64,000 nt of DNA from contig DAIRSE010000001.1 of assembly GCA_036804525.1 (NCBI GenBank), positions 168,881 through 232,880 on the forward strand. The letters are read 5' to 3'. The notes under the pieces are model-generated. The model ran no database searches. It was given only the letters and a program-made list of their open reading frames with translations, and was not told the origin of the DNA. A program made the translations under genes and the position numbers. Within the stretch, counting starts at the first letter, position 1; each line of letters starts with the position of its first letter. The stretch comes from JBFLVT01 sp036804525 (lineage in GTDB: Bacteria; Bacillota; Desulfotomaculia; Desulfotomaculales; JASEER01). Of this stretch, positions 35,151-42,774 are shown piece after piece.

Positions 35151-37484
35151 TCAGCCTTTTACTGTAACCGTACGGGTAGTTGAATCCCACTGCACCTGCC
35201 CACCCAGGGTTTCAGCGACGAATCTTACAGGCACCATTGTCCGGCCCGAGAGCGTTACGGGGTAAACATTCGGGTTCTCGGAATCGATGGGAACCCACGC
35301 CCACGTCTGTCCTCCGTCCCTGCTCAGCTGAGCCCGGCTCTTGCCGATCCACAGCTTGATGACCGTGTTGCCCGACTGTACGGTAACCAGCTTTTGTTCG
35401 GGGTTCCAGGAGAAGATCAAGCCGAGAGGCTCGCCAACGTGGCGGATGGGGAGCATCGTCCGGTTCTGGATGATGGCGGGGGCACTGTCAAGGGGCTCGT
35501 AGATCCCGTTCACCCAGCGGCCCGGCGTGCTGAGGACGAACTTCACGACATCGGACTGTAAAACGGTCAGTGCCTCCTTTTCCGTATCCAGGTTCACGCC
35601 GGTCTTCTTACTGACAGCCACTACGTCATATTTTCCGGCAGATGTCCCGAACGGGATGGTGATAGTCACGAACTGTTCCCGGCTGGTCGCCGACCTGCTT
35701 AACGTCACCTCGGAGACAGCGACCGGATTCCCGGACTGGCTAAGCACCTTGAACTGGACCGTCGCGGTATCGTCGGTCGTGTAGCGGAAGCGCACCGTCA
35801 GCATGGCACCGGGCTTCAGGCTTGCCGTATTGGAGCGCTGTGGCGACAGGATCTCGACTTCCAGCCCCTCTACAACGACGGCGTCGTCCTCGGTATCAAG
35901 GACCCCCCCGGACGTCTTGCTTAGAACAACTACGTCGTACTTGCCGCCGGAGATCCGCGAGGAAACCGTTATCGTTACGCTCTGGCTGCGTTTCGTGCTC
36001 GTCCTGGCAAGTGAGCTGTCGGCGCTGCCGTACGTCCTGCCTGCCGAGTCAACCACTTTGACCGTTACTGAACCCGAGGTCCCAGCCGTGTACTCAAAAT
36101 CGACCGTGAGCTTGCCGCCGGGCACGACCCCTGCCGGGCGGCTTTGCAGCGGCGAGGTTATGTTGACGCTGAGATTGTCGACGAGCACAGCATCCTTCTC
36201 CTCGTCGAGGACGACCCCGGACGCCCTTACCCTGACGGCCAGCGTATACTTGCCGTTTGCCGTCGAAGACGGCAACGTCAGCGAGGTGGATATCGTCTTC
36301 TCGCTCGTGGTCTTGGACAGCGAAATCCCCCTGGTGACCAAGATGTCCCCGTCCTCGTCCTGCAGGAACACGTCCACGGTGGTTGCGACCCGGGCGGTAT
36401 ACTCAAATCTCACCGTGACTGTTTCCCCGGGTTTGGCCGTCCGGGGCTTGGCTTCGGTCGGCTCGATAATCCTCACGTCGACCCCTTCGTAGACAACCGC
36501 TTCCTGTTCCTTGTCGAGGACGGAGTCACTGTCCATTACTGCAAGGTCGTATTTGCCGTTTTCAAGGGATGACGGGACAAGCAGGTGCACCGTTTTCGTC
36601 TTTGTGGTCGCGGTGGCGCTGACGCTGGTGGACACGCTGGCGACGGTACTGCCGCCGGCTTTAAGGAGCTTTACCGTCACCGACTTGTTGACCCCAGCCA
36701 CATAGTTAAAGCTCACGTCAAGGTACTCGCCGGGAACGGCAGTCGCCGGGGACGAGCGGCTAGGGGATTTGATGTCGGCGATTACGTCGACGACTGAAAT
36801 CGCCGCGGTTTCGGTGTCGCTGACATTGCCGACGGTGACACTGACATTGTAAGTCCCGCTGGATGCCCCCTGAGGAATGGGAACCGACGTGGAGACTGTC
36901 TTTTCGGTCTGGGAAACAGAAAGCGGCATAGACCCCTCAGCAATATTGCCAATTTTGATTATCGCAGTAGCGGCTGTCCACGAGGTATACTTGACCGAAA
37001 CGTTCACCGACTGGCCGGCGACGACCTTCGCCGGACTGCCGGACGAGGGGGACTTGATGTCCAGCGTAACCTGCGGGATCTGAACTGTGAAAGCATTGTC
37101 TCTACGGCTCAGCTCTTCGGTGCTGTTAGCCCGGCAGATAACCACGTTGTAAGACCCCTCCGGGGCATTTGAAGGAATGGGTATGGGTTGGGATCTGCTG
37201 CCGTCAACTTCCTGGAGCACGGCCGAATCCACAATGCTATAACCCCCCGGGCCATAGATTTCAATTGTGATGGTATAGGTTCCGTCCGGTTTGTTCTGCC
37301 AGACGTAACCGACATTGACCGTTCCGCCTGGAGCCACCGTCGTCGGGTCGATGGCCTGAATGGCACAGTTGAAATCCCCGTCAGCGGCGTAACCTGCACC
37401 TAAGCCGAGCGACAGGCTCAGCATGAGGCATGCGATAAGCACCAGCACAGTGCGCCCCGGCGCTGGCTTTTTCAAGAATCCCAC
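35151..37484 (-). CDS. Secreted multi-repeat protein with C-terminal stalk (copper amine oxidase N-like) domain
   Basis: A signal peptide (VLVLIACLMLSLSLGLG, cleavage near GYAADG) leads into six Ig-like modules of about 100 residues. Five carry a start like IKSPSSGSPAKVVAGQSVNV and a tryptophan- or tyrosine-containing strand (VKYT, FNYV, FEYT, FEYT, FRYT). The C-terminus (TMLPIRHVGEPLG, TMVPVRFVAETLG) is a stalk domain found in many Clostridial cell-surface proteins. It has no enzymatic motif. It is likely an envelope or surface-layer associated protein. The 777 residues have a low-Cys, Thr/Ser/Val-rich composition. It is monocistronic. Confidence 0.8.
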   Translation of the reverse strand: MGFLKKPAPGRTVLVLIACLMLSLSLGLGAGYAADGDFNCAIQAIDPTTVAPGGTVNVGYVWQNKPDGTYTITIEIYGPGGYSIVDSAVLQEVDGSRSQPIPIPSNAPEGSYNVVICRANSTEELSRRDNAFTVQIPQVTLDIKSPSSGSPAKVVAGQSVNVSVKYTSWTAATAIIKIGNIAEGSMPLSVSQTEKTVSTSVPIPQGASSGTYNVSVTVGNVSDTETAAISVVDVIADIKSPSRSSPATAVPGEYLDVSFNYVAGVNKSVTVKLLKAGGSTVASVSTSVSATATTKTKTVHLLVPSSLENGKYDLAVMDSDSVLDKEQEAVVYEGVDVRIIEPTEAKPRTAKPGETVTVRFEYTARVATTVDVFLQDEDGDILVTRGISLSKTTSEKTISTSLTLPSSTANGKYTLAVRVRASGVVLDEEKDAVLVDNLSVNITSPLQSRPAGVVPGGKLTVDFEYTAGTSGSVTVKVVDSAGRTYGSADSSLARTSTKRSQSVTITVSSRISGGKYDVVVLSKTSGGVLDTEDDAVVVEGLEVEILSPQRSNTASLKPGAMLTVRFRYTTDDTATVQFKVLSQSGNPVAVSEVTLSRSATSREQFVTITIPFGTSAGKYDVVAVSKKTGVNLDTEKEALTVLQSDVVKFVLSTPGRWVNGIYEPLDSAPAIIQNRTMLPIRHVGEPLGLIFSWNPEQKLVTVQSGNTVIKLWIGKSRAQLSRDGGQTWAWVPIDSENPNVYPVTLSGRTMVPVRFVAETLGGQVQWDSTTRTVTVKG

Positions 37485-37513
37485 TCCTTTCTGTGTATTA
37501 AATTCAATCTAAC

Positions 37514-37537
37514 AAAAAAATCCCGCCAAGGGCGGGA
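37514..37537 (-). terminator. Terminator of the TetR/ABC cluster
   Basis: On the minus strand CCCGCC and GGCGGG form a stem with loop CTT followed by ATTTTTTT. It lies 35 bp beyond the tetR stop and just upstream of the stalk gene. Confidence 0.9.
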
Positions 37538-37571
37538 AAATGACAGTCTAATACTGTCGATGAAACTAAAA

Positions 37572-38144
37572 CTACGGAGCACCCTGCTCCTCTTCCCTCG
37601 TTACGATGCCGTAGAGAAACAGGTCCAGCAGGCTTTGTGCCGTTTCCTGAAAGGACAGCCGGTTGGCATAGACGAACTCGGGGTTGACCACGGCCCGGAC
37701 CGAGGCGATGAGGGCGGTCAGAACGAGCTTGGGATGAGAGACATTAAAATAGCCCTGGGCCATCCCCTCCTCAAGCAGCCGACCCAAGTAAGCGATGCGC
37801 CCGGCCCGGAACTCCTCGAACTTCTCCCACAGCGCGGGGTAGTGCCGCTGCAGGTCTCGCATGGCCGGCTCAAGCCGGCTGACGTTTTGCACAATAAGAG
37901 GCACAAGCGAATAAAGCTTCCGGGTGGGATTCTCCGGGGATTCCAATATCTCATCGACGGCCGCCGCGACGCGCGAGGTCAGGCCGTTAAGCACGGCGGC
38001 GATGATTTCTTCCTTGCTCCTGAAGTAACGGTAGAGGGTGCGCTTGGATATCCCGACATGCTCGGCGAGCTCGTCCACGGTCACCGCCGAAAATCCCTTT
38101 TGCCGGGCAAGCTCCTCCATCCCGTTGACGATTCTGGCACGCAT
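37572..38144 (-). CDS. TetR-family transcriptional regulator
   Basis: The 190 residues begin with a TetR helix-turn-helix (SAVTVDELAEHVGISKRTLY, RYFRSKEEIIAAVL). The C-terminal ligand-binding domain is typical in length and variable. It is the last gene of a cluster HlyD - ABC ATPase - ABC permease - TetR, and its start overlaps the end of the permease gene if a longer start is used. It probably represses the cluster through the palindrome at 41097-41124 and responds to an exported compound. Confidence 0.88.
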   Translation of the reverse strand: MRARIVNGMEELARQKGFSAVTVDELAEHVGISKRTLYRYFRSKEEIIAAVLNGLTSRVAAAVDEILESPENPTRKLYSLVPLIVQNVSRLEPAMRDLQRHYPALWEKFEEFRAGRIAYLGRLLEEGMAQGYFNVSHPKLVLTALIASVRAVVNPEFVYANRLSFQETAQSLLDLFLYGIVTREEEQGAP

Positions 38145-38163
38145 GTCCAAAGGTTTCACCCCG

Positions 38164-39306
38164 CTACTCGATCTGCTTGCGGAAGCGCTTGGCAGCAAGG
38201 GCCACGACCCCCAAGCCGAAGACGGTCAGGGGGATGATATCCTTCCACAGAAAAGTCAGCCCTACGCCTTTGAGCATAATCCCGCGCAGAATTTCCAGGA
38301 AATAAGTCAGCGGGATCAGGTAGCCCAGGTACCTGATCACGTCGGGCATCGACTCCCGCGGGAAAATAAACCCGGAAAGCAGGACGCTGGGCAGGATGAA
38401 CATCATGGCCATCTGCATGGCCTGCAACTGGGTTTTGGCAACGGTAGAAAACATGATACCCAGGCCCAGGGCAAAGACCAGAAACAGAAAAGCCAACCCA
38501 AGCAACAGAAGGATGCTTCCCCGGACCGGAACGCCGAACCACAGGGTCCCTACTGACAACACCAGGGCCACGTCGACAAAAGCAATAATGATGTAGGGAA
38601 TCAATTTGCCGACCATCAGTTCGGCCCCCTGGACCGGAGTAACCATGAGCTGTTCAAGAGTGCCTCTCTCCCGCTCCCGGACAAGAGCAAAGGCCGTGAG
38701 CATAATGGTGATGTTTTGCAGGACCAGCCCGATCAACCCCGGTACATTAAACTTCATGCTTTCCAGGCCGGGGTTGTAGTAGGCCCTTGTGCGCATATCC
38801 ACCCCCGGACCTTCCGGAACCTGTCCCCCCGCGGCTTTGACTTGCTTGACAAGCATTTCCTGCGAGTGCACTTTCCCCGTGATTTCCGCGGCCGAAAGGG
38901 CCGTGCGGGCAATCAGCGGGTCCGAGCCGTCAACGAGGAACTGCACCTGCGCCTGCTCGCCCCGGCGGATGGCCTTCGCATACCCCTCAGGGATGATCAG
39001 GGCGGCCTTGGCCTTTCCTTCGTCAAGCATGCCTTCCAGTTTCGCGAAGTCATCCACGTAATAGACAGGCTGAAAGTATCCCGTCTGCTCCAGCCTGCTG
39101 ACCAGTTCACGTCCCGGACGCTGATGGTCCTGGTCGAGGACGGCGAGGGAAATGTTGTTAATGTCGGTTGTTACCGCGTAACCAAAGAGCAGCAGCATGA
39201 GCACGGGCATAACCAGGGAGATCACCAGACTGGGCGGGTCGCGGCGGATCTGGATAAACTCCTTACGAACAATAGCTGCCAGTCTATGCATGCGCACCCT
39301 GTTCAT
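38164..39306 (-). CDS. ABC-2 type exporter permease
   Basis: About 380 residues: a membrane-proximal start (AAIVRKEFIQIRRDPPSLVI), a first span, a large extracytoplasmic domain (residues about 50-175) and five more spans with RERERGTLEQLMVTPV, the hallmark of ABC-2 permeases. ATG 39304-39306, GTG 39297 and ATG 39291 are all possible starts behind GGGAGGGGG; the choice changes only a few residues. It overlaps the ATPase gene by about 20 bases. The YhhJ/YbhR group exports drugs or lipids. Confidence 0.88.
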   Translation of the reverse strand: MNRVRMHRLAAIVRKEFIQIRRDPPSLVISLVMPVLMLLLFGYAVTTDINNISLAVLDQDHQRPGRELVSRLEQTGYFQPVYYVDDFAKLEGMLDEGKAKAALIIPEGYAKAIRRGEQAQVQFLVDGSDPLIARTALSAAEITGKVHSQEMLVKQVKAAGGQVPEGPGVDMRTRAYYNPGLESMKFNVPGLIGLVLQNITIMLTAFALVRERERGTLEQLMVTPVQGAELMVGKLIPYIIIAFVDVALVLSVGTLWFGVPVRGSILLLLGLAFLFLVFALGLGIMFSTVAKTQLQAMQMAMMFILPSVLLSGFIFPRESMPDVIRYLGYLIPLTYFLEILRGIMLKGVGLTFLWKDIIPLTVFGLGVVALAAKRFRKQIE

Positions 39307-40030
39307 CCCCCTCCCGTACCATACTGATAAACACATCCTCAAGCGTGCTACGTTTGGCTGCTTCTTTAAGCTCGGTCGGGCTGCCAAAAACGTGCAGGCG
39401 GCCGCGGAACATCAGGGCGACTAAATGGCAGCGTTCGGCCTCGTCCATATAATGAGTGGTAACCAAAATGCTGATCCCCCGGGAGGACAGCCGGTCGAGG
39501 ATGTCCCAGAAGAGGCGGCGAGAAACAGGGTCCACCCCCGCCGTCGGCTCGTCAAGGATCAGCAGCCTGGGCTGGTGTACGAAGGCGCTGGCCAGGGCAA
39601 CCCGCTGCTTCCAGCCTCCGGAGAGCGTCCCTACAAGCTGCCGCTCGCGAACGTCCAGCTGCATTTCCTTTTTCAGAACCAAAAGCCTTTCCCGCACCTG
39701 ATCCCGACTCAAGCCGTAGATCCGGCCAAAAAACTGCATATTCTCTTCTACCGTCAGGTCCTCGTAAAGGCTGAACCTCTGGCTCATATAGCCGATGTTC
39801 TGCTTGATCATCTCCGGCTCCCGGGCGATGTCGTAGCCCAGCACCGTGCCGCTCCCTGCCGACGGCCGCATAATGCCGCATAGCATGCGGATGGTGGTCG
39901 ACTTCCCCGAACCGTTGGGACCGAGAAGCCCGAATATTTTTCCCGCGGGAATCGTCATTGTCAGGTCTTTGACAGCATCCAGCGAACCGAAACTCTTGCT
40001 CAGGTTGCGTGTCTCAATGGCAGCATTCAA
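39284..40030 (-). CDS. ABC exporter ATP-binding protein
   Basis: The 248 residues have Walker A GLLGPNGSGKSTTIRML, signature VGTLSGGWKQRVALASA, Walker B LLILDEPTAGVDP and the switch His in LVTTHYMDEA. TTG 40030 lies eight bases after AGAGGGGG. It is 28 bp downstream of the HlyD gene. Together with the permease and HlyD-type protein this forms an exporter like YbhGFSR. Confidence 0.89.
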   Translation of the reverse strand: MNAAIETRNLSKSFGSLDAVKDLTMTIPAGKIFGLLGPNGSGKSTTIRMLCGIMRPSAGSGTVLGYDIAREPEMIKQNIGYMSQRFSLYEDLTVEENMQFFGRIYGLSRDQVRERLLVLKKEMQLDVRERQLVGTLSGGWKQRVALASAFVHQPRLLILDEPTAGVDPVSRRLFWDILDRLSSRGISILVTTHYMDEAERCHLVALMFRGRLHVFGSPTELKEAAKRSTLEDVFISMVREGDEQGAHA

Positions 40031-40058
40031 TTGCCGAACCCCCTCTCCCCGGGGCAAC

Positions 40059-41078
40059 CTATTTTTCTTTAATAAAGGTGACGTCCGCAGGCATACCGGG
40101 CTTCAGCAGGCCCTGCCCGTTTTCCAGAAAGATCTTGACTTTAAAGACGAGTCGCACCCGGTCCTCCTTGGTCTGCACGTTCCTCGGAGTGAACTCGGCC
40201 CGGGGACTGATAAAAGTGACCCTGCCGGCGAAGACTTTGTCCGGGAAGCTGTCTACCGTAAGCTCGACCCTCTGGCCCACCTGAACCTCTCCTAAGCGGT
40301 TTTCCGGCACGTAGGTGCCCAGCCAAAGCTTTTGCATGTTAAGCAGGGTGATCACTTCGGCGCCCTGCCGCACAACCTCTCCGGGTTCAAAGTTGGTGCC
40401 GATAACCATCCCTCCAACCGGGGCTTTCAGGATCGTTTTCTCAAGGTAGCTTTTGGCAAGATCAACACCCGCCTGTGAACCCTTAACCTGGGCAGCGGCG
40501 CGGTCAAGCGCCTCCTTCCGGGCGCCCTCGCGCAGCATGTCAAGGCGGGCCATCGACGCCTTATAAGCCGCCTGGGCTGCGTCGTTCTGAGCCCTGGCCT
40601 TTTCGGTCAGCGCCTTCTGCACATTCAGTTCGTGCTCGGTAACAGCACCGCTGGCGTAAAGCTGCTCGTACCTGGCCAGCGTGCCTTCTTGCAGGGCCAG
40701 ATCCTCTGCTGCACCTTTCGCCAGAGCCTTCAGGCGAGCCGCTTCCTGCTCCGCAGCAGCGATTTCCTGGATCCGGCTGCCTGCCTTAACCTCGTCCAGT
40801 GTCGCTCGAGCGGCATCAAAGCCGGCATTCGCTTGGGACAGCTGGGTTTGCAGGATATCGCTTTGAAGGCGGGCCACCTCCTGGCCGGCTTTAACGGTGT
40901 CCCCCTCGGAGACTTTGAGTTCCTTTAAAGTGCCGCTGACCTCGGCCAAGACCGGGATCTCCTCGGCTTCGATCGTCCCGGTGGCCGTCAGCAGGCTGCT
41001 CCTTTCATTGGCACAGCCGCTAACTACGAGAGCCATTACCAGAACCAGAGCAAATATGACTGTCCAGCGCTTGGTCAA
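40059..41078 (-). CDS. HlyD/YbhG-type membrane fusion lipoprotein
   Basis: The 339 residues start with a lipoprotein signal (VIFALVLVMALVVSGC). A biotinyl-lipoyl-like domain (EIPVLAEVSGTLKELKVSEG) flanks a long coiled-coil hairpin with many Ala/Glu/Lys/Arg (residues about 70-200). A return strand (ILKAPVGGMVIGTNFEPGEV) and a beta-barrel follow. In a Gram-positive type genome, anchoring by lipid fits. It is the first gene of the exporter cluster, downstream of a palindromic operator. Confidence 0.88.
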   Translation of the reverse strand: MTKRWTVIFALVLVMALVVSGCANERSSLLTATGTIEAEEIPVLAEVSGTLKELKVSEGDTVKAGQEVARLQSDILQTQLSQANAGFDAARATLDEVKAGSRIQEIAAAEQEAARLKALAKGAAEDLALQEGTLARYEQLYASGAVTEHELNVQKALTEKARAQNDAAQAAYKASMARLDMLREGARKEALDRAAAQVKGSQAGVDLAKSYLEKTILKAPVGGMVIGTNFEPGEVVRQGAEVITLLNMQKLWLGTYVPENRLGEVQVGQRVELTVDSFPDKVFAGRVTFISPRAEFTPRNVQTKEDRVRLVFKVKIFLENGQGLLKPGMPADVTFIKEK

Positions 41079-41096
41079 ACCGATCTCCTCCCACTG

Positions 41097-41124
41097 GTAA
41101 ACTAAATCTACTGAATTAGTTTAC
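41097..41124. promoter_or_regulatory. Palindromic operator upstream of the exporter cluster
   Basis: GTAAACTAA (41097-41105) and TTAGTTTAC (41116-41124) are perfect nine-base inverted arms ten bases apart. They lie 19 bases upstream of the HlyD start. A TAGTGACACTA palindrome adjoins it. TetR-type repressors bind such sites. A TTGTAT/TAATTC pair 17 bases apart in the same stretch could be the minus-strand promoter. Confidence 0.65.
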
Positions 41125-41257
41125 ATAGTGACACTATACAACCCCGGCTGCTTTAAATCCACTGCCTATTTCTCAAATCAAAAACCATTGGAGCCCTTTA
41201 TGCCCGGAATACCTGCCCCGGCAATCCATTTCAGACGATAGCAGGGTTTCTGATCCT

Positions 41258-41275
41258 TAAGGTAAAATTACCTTA
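41258..41275. promoter_or_regulatory. Perfect palindrome in the HlyD-GerMN intergenic region
   Basis: TAAGGTAA-AA-TTACCTTA is an 18-bp perfect inverted repeat, 124 bases upstream of the GerMN lipoprotein gene. The symmetry and AT/GG content resemble operators of metal-type repressors such as MntR/DtxR, but no regulator is proven. The rest of 41125-41398 holds no gene. Confidence 0.45.
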
Positions 41276-41398
41276 CATCAGCATCCTACAGGATGACCGG
41301 TATGCACACTTGTTCCGATTCTTGACTCTGCTCTTGTCACAAATAGAGGGCTTAAGAGATTACTAAAGGCAATAGAATGTTTTTAGGGAGGGATGCCG

Positions 41399-41938
41399 AT
41401 GATTCAGATAAAGAAGAGATGGATCATATTACTCTTAGGCATTCTACTGCTGGCGGCCCTTGTTTCCGCCGGCTGCGGCAAAGATCAAGCAACCCCGGCC
41501 AAGCCTGACACCGGCAGCGAGCAAAAGGAAACGGTCACCCTGTACTTCTCGGACAGCCAGGCTATGTACCTGGTTCCGGAAAAACGACAGGTTACACGTA
41601 CCAACGAACCCCTTGAGGAAATCATCGTTAAAGAACTCATTAAGGGCCCGGCTGAAAAAGGACACCTACCCACCATCCCCGCCGAGACAAAGCTCCTTTC
41701 GGTATCGGTCGTTGATGGAGTCGCCTACCTGGACTTTTCCAAGGAACTCCAAACCAAGCACTGGGGCGGATCCACCGGGGAGATGATGACCATCGGCTCA
41801 GTGACCAACTCGCTTGACGGCGTCAATGGAATAAAAAAAGTTCAATTCCTGGTGGAAGGCAAGAAACTCGAAACAATCCTGGGGCACGCCTATACCGCCG
41901 AACCGATAGGCCCCAACTGGGACCTGGTAAAAAAATAG
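41399..41938 (+). CDS. GerMN-domain lipoprotein
   Basis: The 179 residues start with a lipoprotein signal (WIILLLGILLLAALVSAGC). The GerMN domain follows: TVTLYFSDSQAMYLVPEKRQ, PLEEIIVKELIKGPAEKGH, VDGVAYLDFSKEL and NSLDGVNGIKKVQFLVEGK. This domain is found in the spore germination/sporulation protein GerM and in other surface proteins. Only one GerMN copy is present. Start at ATG 41399, seven bases behind GGGAGG. Confidence 0.85.
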   Translation: MIQIKKRWIILLLGILLLAALVSAGCGKDQATPAKPDTGSEQKETVTLYFSDSQAMYLVPEKRQVTRTNEPLEEIIVKELIKGPAEKGHLPTIPAETKLLSVSVVDGVAYLDFSKELQTKHWGGSTGEMMTIGSVTNSLDGVNGIKKVQFLVEGKKLETILGHAYTAEPIGPNWDLVKK

Positions 41939-41949
41939 AAATCAGGCCC

Positions 41950-42423
41950 TTACTGCTTTTTTCGGCAGCAGCCGGTGCACAGTTCACGCCCGCCGGTTTT
42001 AACGAAGGCCATAAATCTCTCGAGAAACTCCGGCCGGCCCTGGGGACAGTCACGGATGAACTCGACGAATCGAAGAAGCCGCTCACGGGCTTGCGGGGAG
42101 AGGTGATGCTCTACACGGCAGGCATCCTGTTCGGCCGTAGCGGGGTCTAGGGCGAGAACGTCCTGGAAGAAAGCACGTAAAATCTGGTGGCGGTCGTAGA
42201 TATCCTGGGCCGCGGCACGGCCCTTAGGAGTTAATTCAATGTAACCGTACTTCTCTTGGCTGACCAGTCCTTTAGCAGCCATTGATTTGACGGCGGCCAC
42301 CACGGAAGGCATGGTAACGCCCAGGGCCTGGGCCACATCCTTTACGCGAGCCACCTTCTGTTCCTTAGTAATCATGTAGAGGGCTTCCAGGTAATCCTCT
42401 ACTGCCTGCGAGTAACCAGTCAT
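41950..42423 (-). CDS. DtxR/MntR-family metal-dependent regulator
   Basis: The 157 residues show the N-terminal winged helix (AVEDYLEALYMITKEQKVAR, VKDVAQALGVTMPSVVAAVK) and the metal-binding and dimer domain (HHLSPQARERL with nearby Glu/Cys/His). The Cys-rich end (ELCTGCCRKKQ) is extra and may bind iron or an iron-sulfur cluster. It lies downstream of feoAB and the zinc ribbon on the same strand. It is likely the iron or manganese regulator of that operon. Confidence 0.87.
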   Translation of the reverse strand: MTGYSQAVEDYLEALYMITKEQKVARVKDVAQALGVTMPSVVAAVKSMAAKGLVSQEKYGYIELTPKGRAAAQDIYDRHQILRAFFQDVLALDPATAEQDACRVEHHLSPQARERLLRFVEFIRDCPQGRPEFLERFMAFVKTGGRELCTGCCRKKQ

Positions 42424-42500
42424 GAACCAATCCCTCCCGTGACTCTGATGTCGAGTCTGAGGTGTCGGGTCAGCGTCTGACTTTCTACAGCCTATATCTC

Positions 42501-42520
42501 GTATGATACCCCTATCATAC
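42501..42520. promoter_or_regulatory. Perfect palindrome upstream of the DtxR-type gene
   Basis: GTATGATA-CCCC-TATCATAC has eight-base perfect arms, and lies about 78 bases upstream of the regulator start, near possible minus-strand promoter boxes. It may be the autoregulatory operator. Confidence 0.45.
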
Positions 42521-42576
42521 CTCTGTTAAGGCTAATCTTACCAGTATTCCACCTAATTCGGCGGTCCAACTCAAAG

Positions 42577-42768
42577 TCAGACTTCTGACCTCCGACATCC
42601 GACTTCCTTATGACAGCGCCGGCAGTCGCCGTCACAGGCTTCCACCTTTACGAGTTGGCGCCAGCAGCGCGGGCAGCGCAGCGTTAAAGGATCGCCGACG
42701 GCCAGCCCGCAATGCTTGCAGCACAAAACCTTGCTTTGTTCTAGTATGGTTAGAGGCTGCTGTCTCAT
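42577..42768 (-). CDS. Small zinc-ribbon protein downstream of feoB
   Basis: ATG 42766-42768 lies about seven bases after GAGAGGTGA, and feoB ends just upstream. The 63 residues carry CCKHCGLAVGDPLTLRCPRC and CDGDCRRCHKEVGC, four CxxC-like pairs. It resembles a rubredoxin-like or zinc-ribbon protein. Iron operons often carry a small Cys protein (FeoC-like); homology with FeoC is not visible. Its role in iron uptake is inferred only from context. Confidence 0.65.
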   Translation of the reverse strand: MRQQPLTILEQSKVLCCKHCGLAVGDPLTLRCPRCWRQLVKVEACDGDCRRCHKEVGCRRSEV

Positions 42769-42774
42769 TTCAAA

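Noticed and set aside
34927..35190. An 87-codon minus-strand frame between the hydrogenase and the stalk gene
   Set aside because: It overlaps the end of the stalk gene and its terminator, and the sequence is not protein-like.
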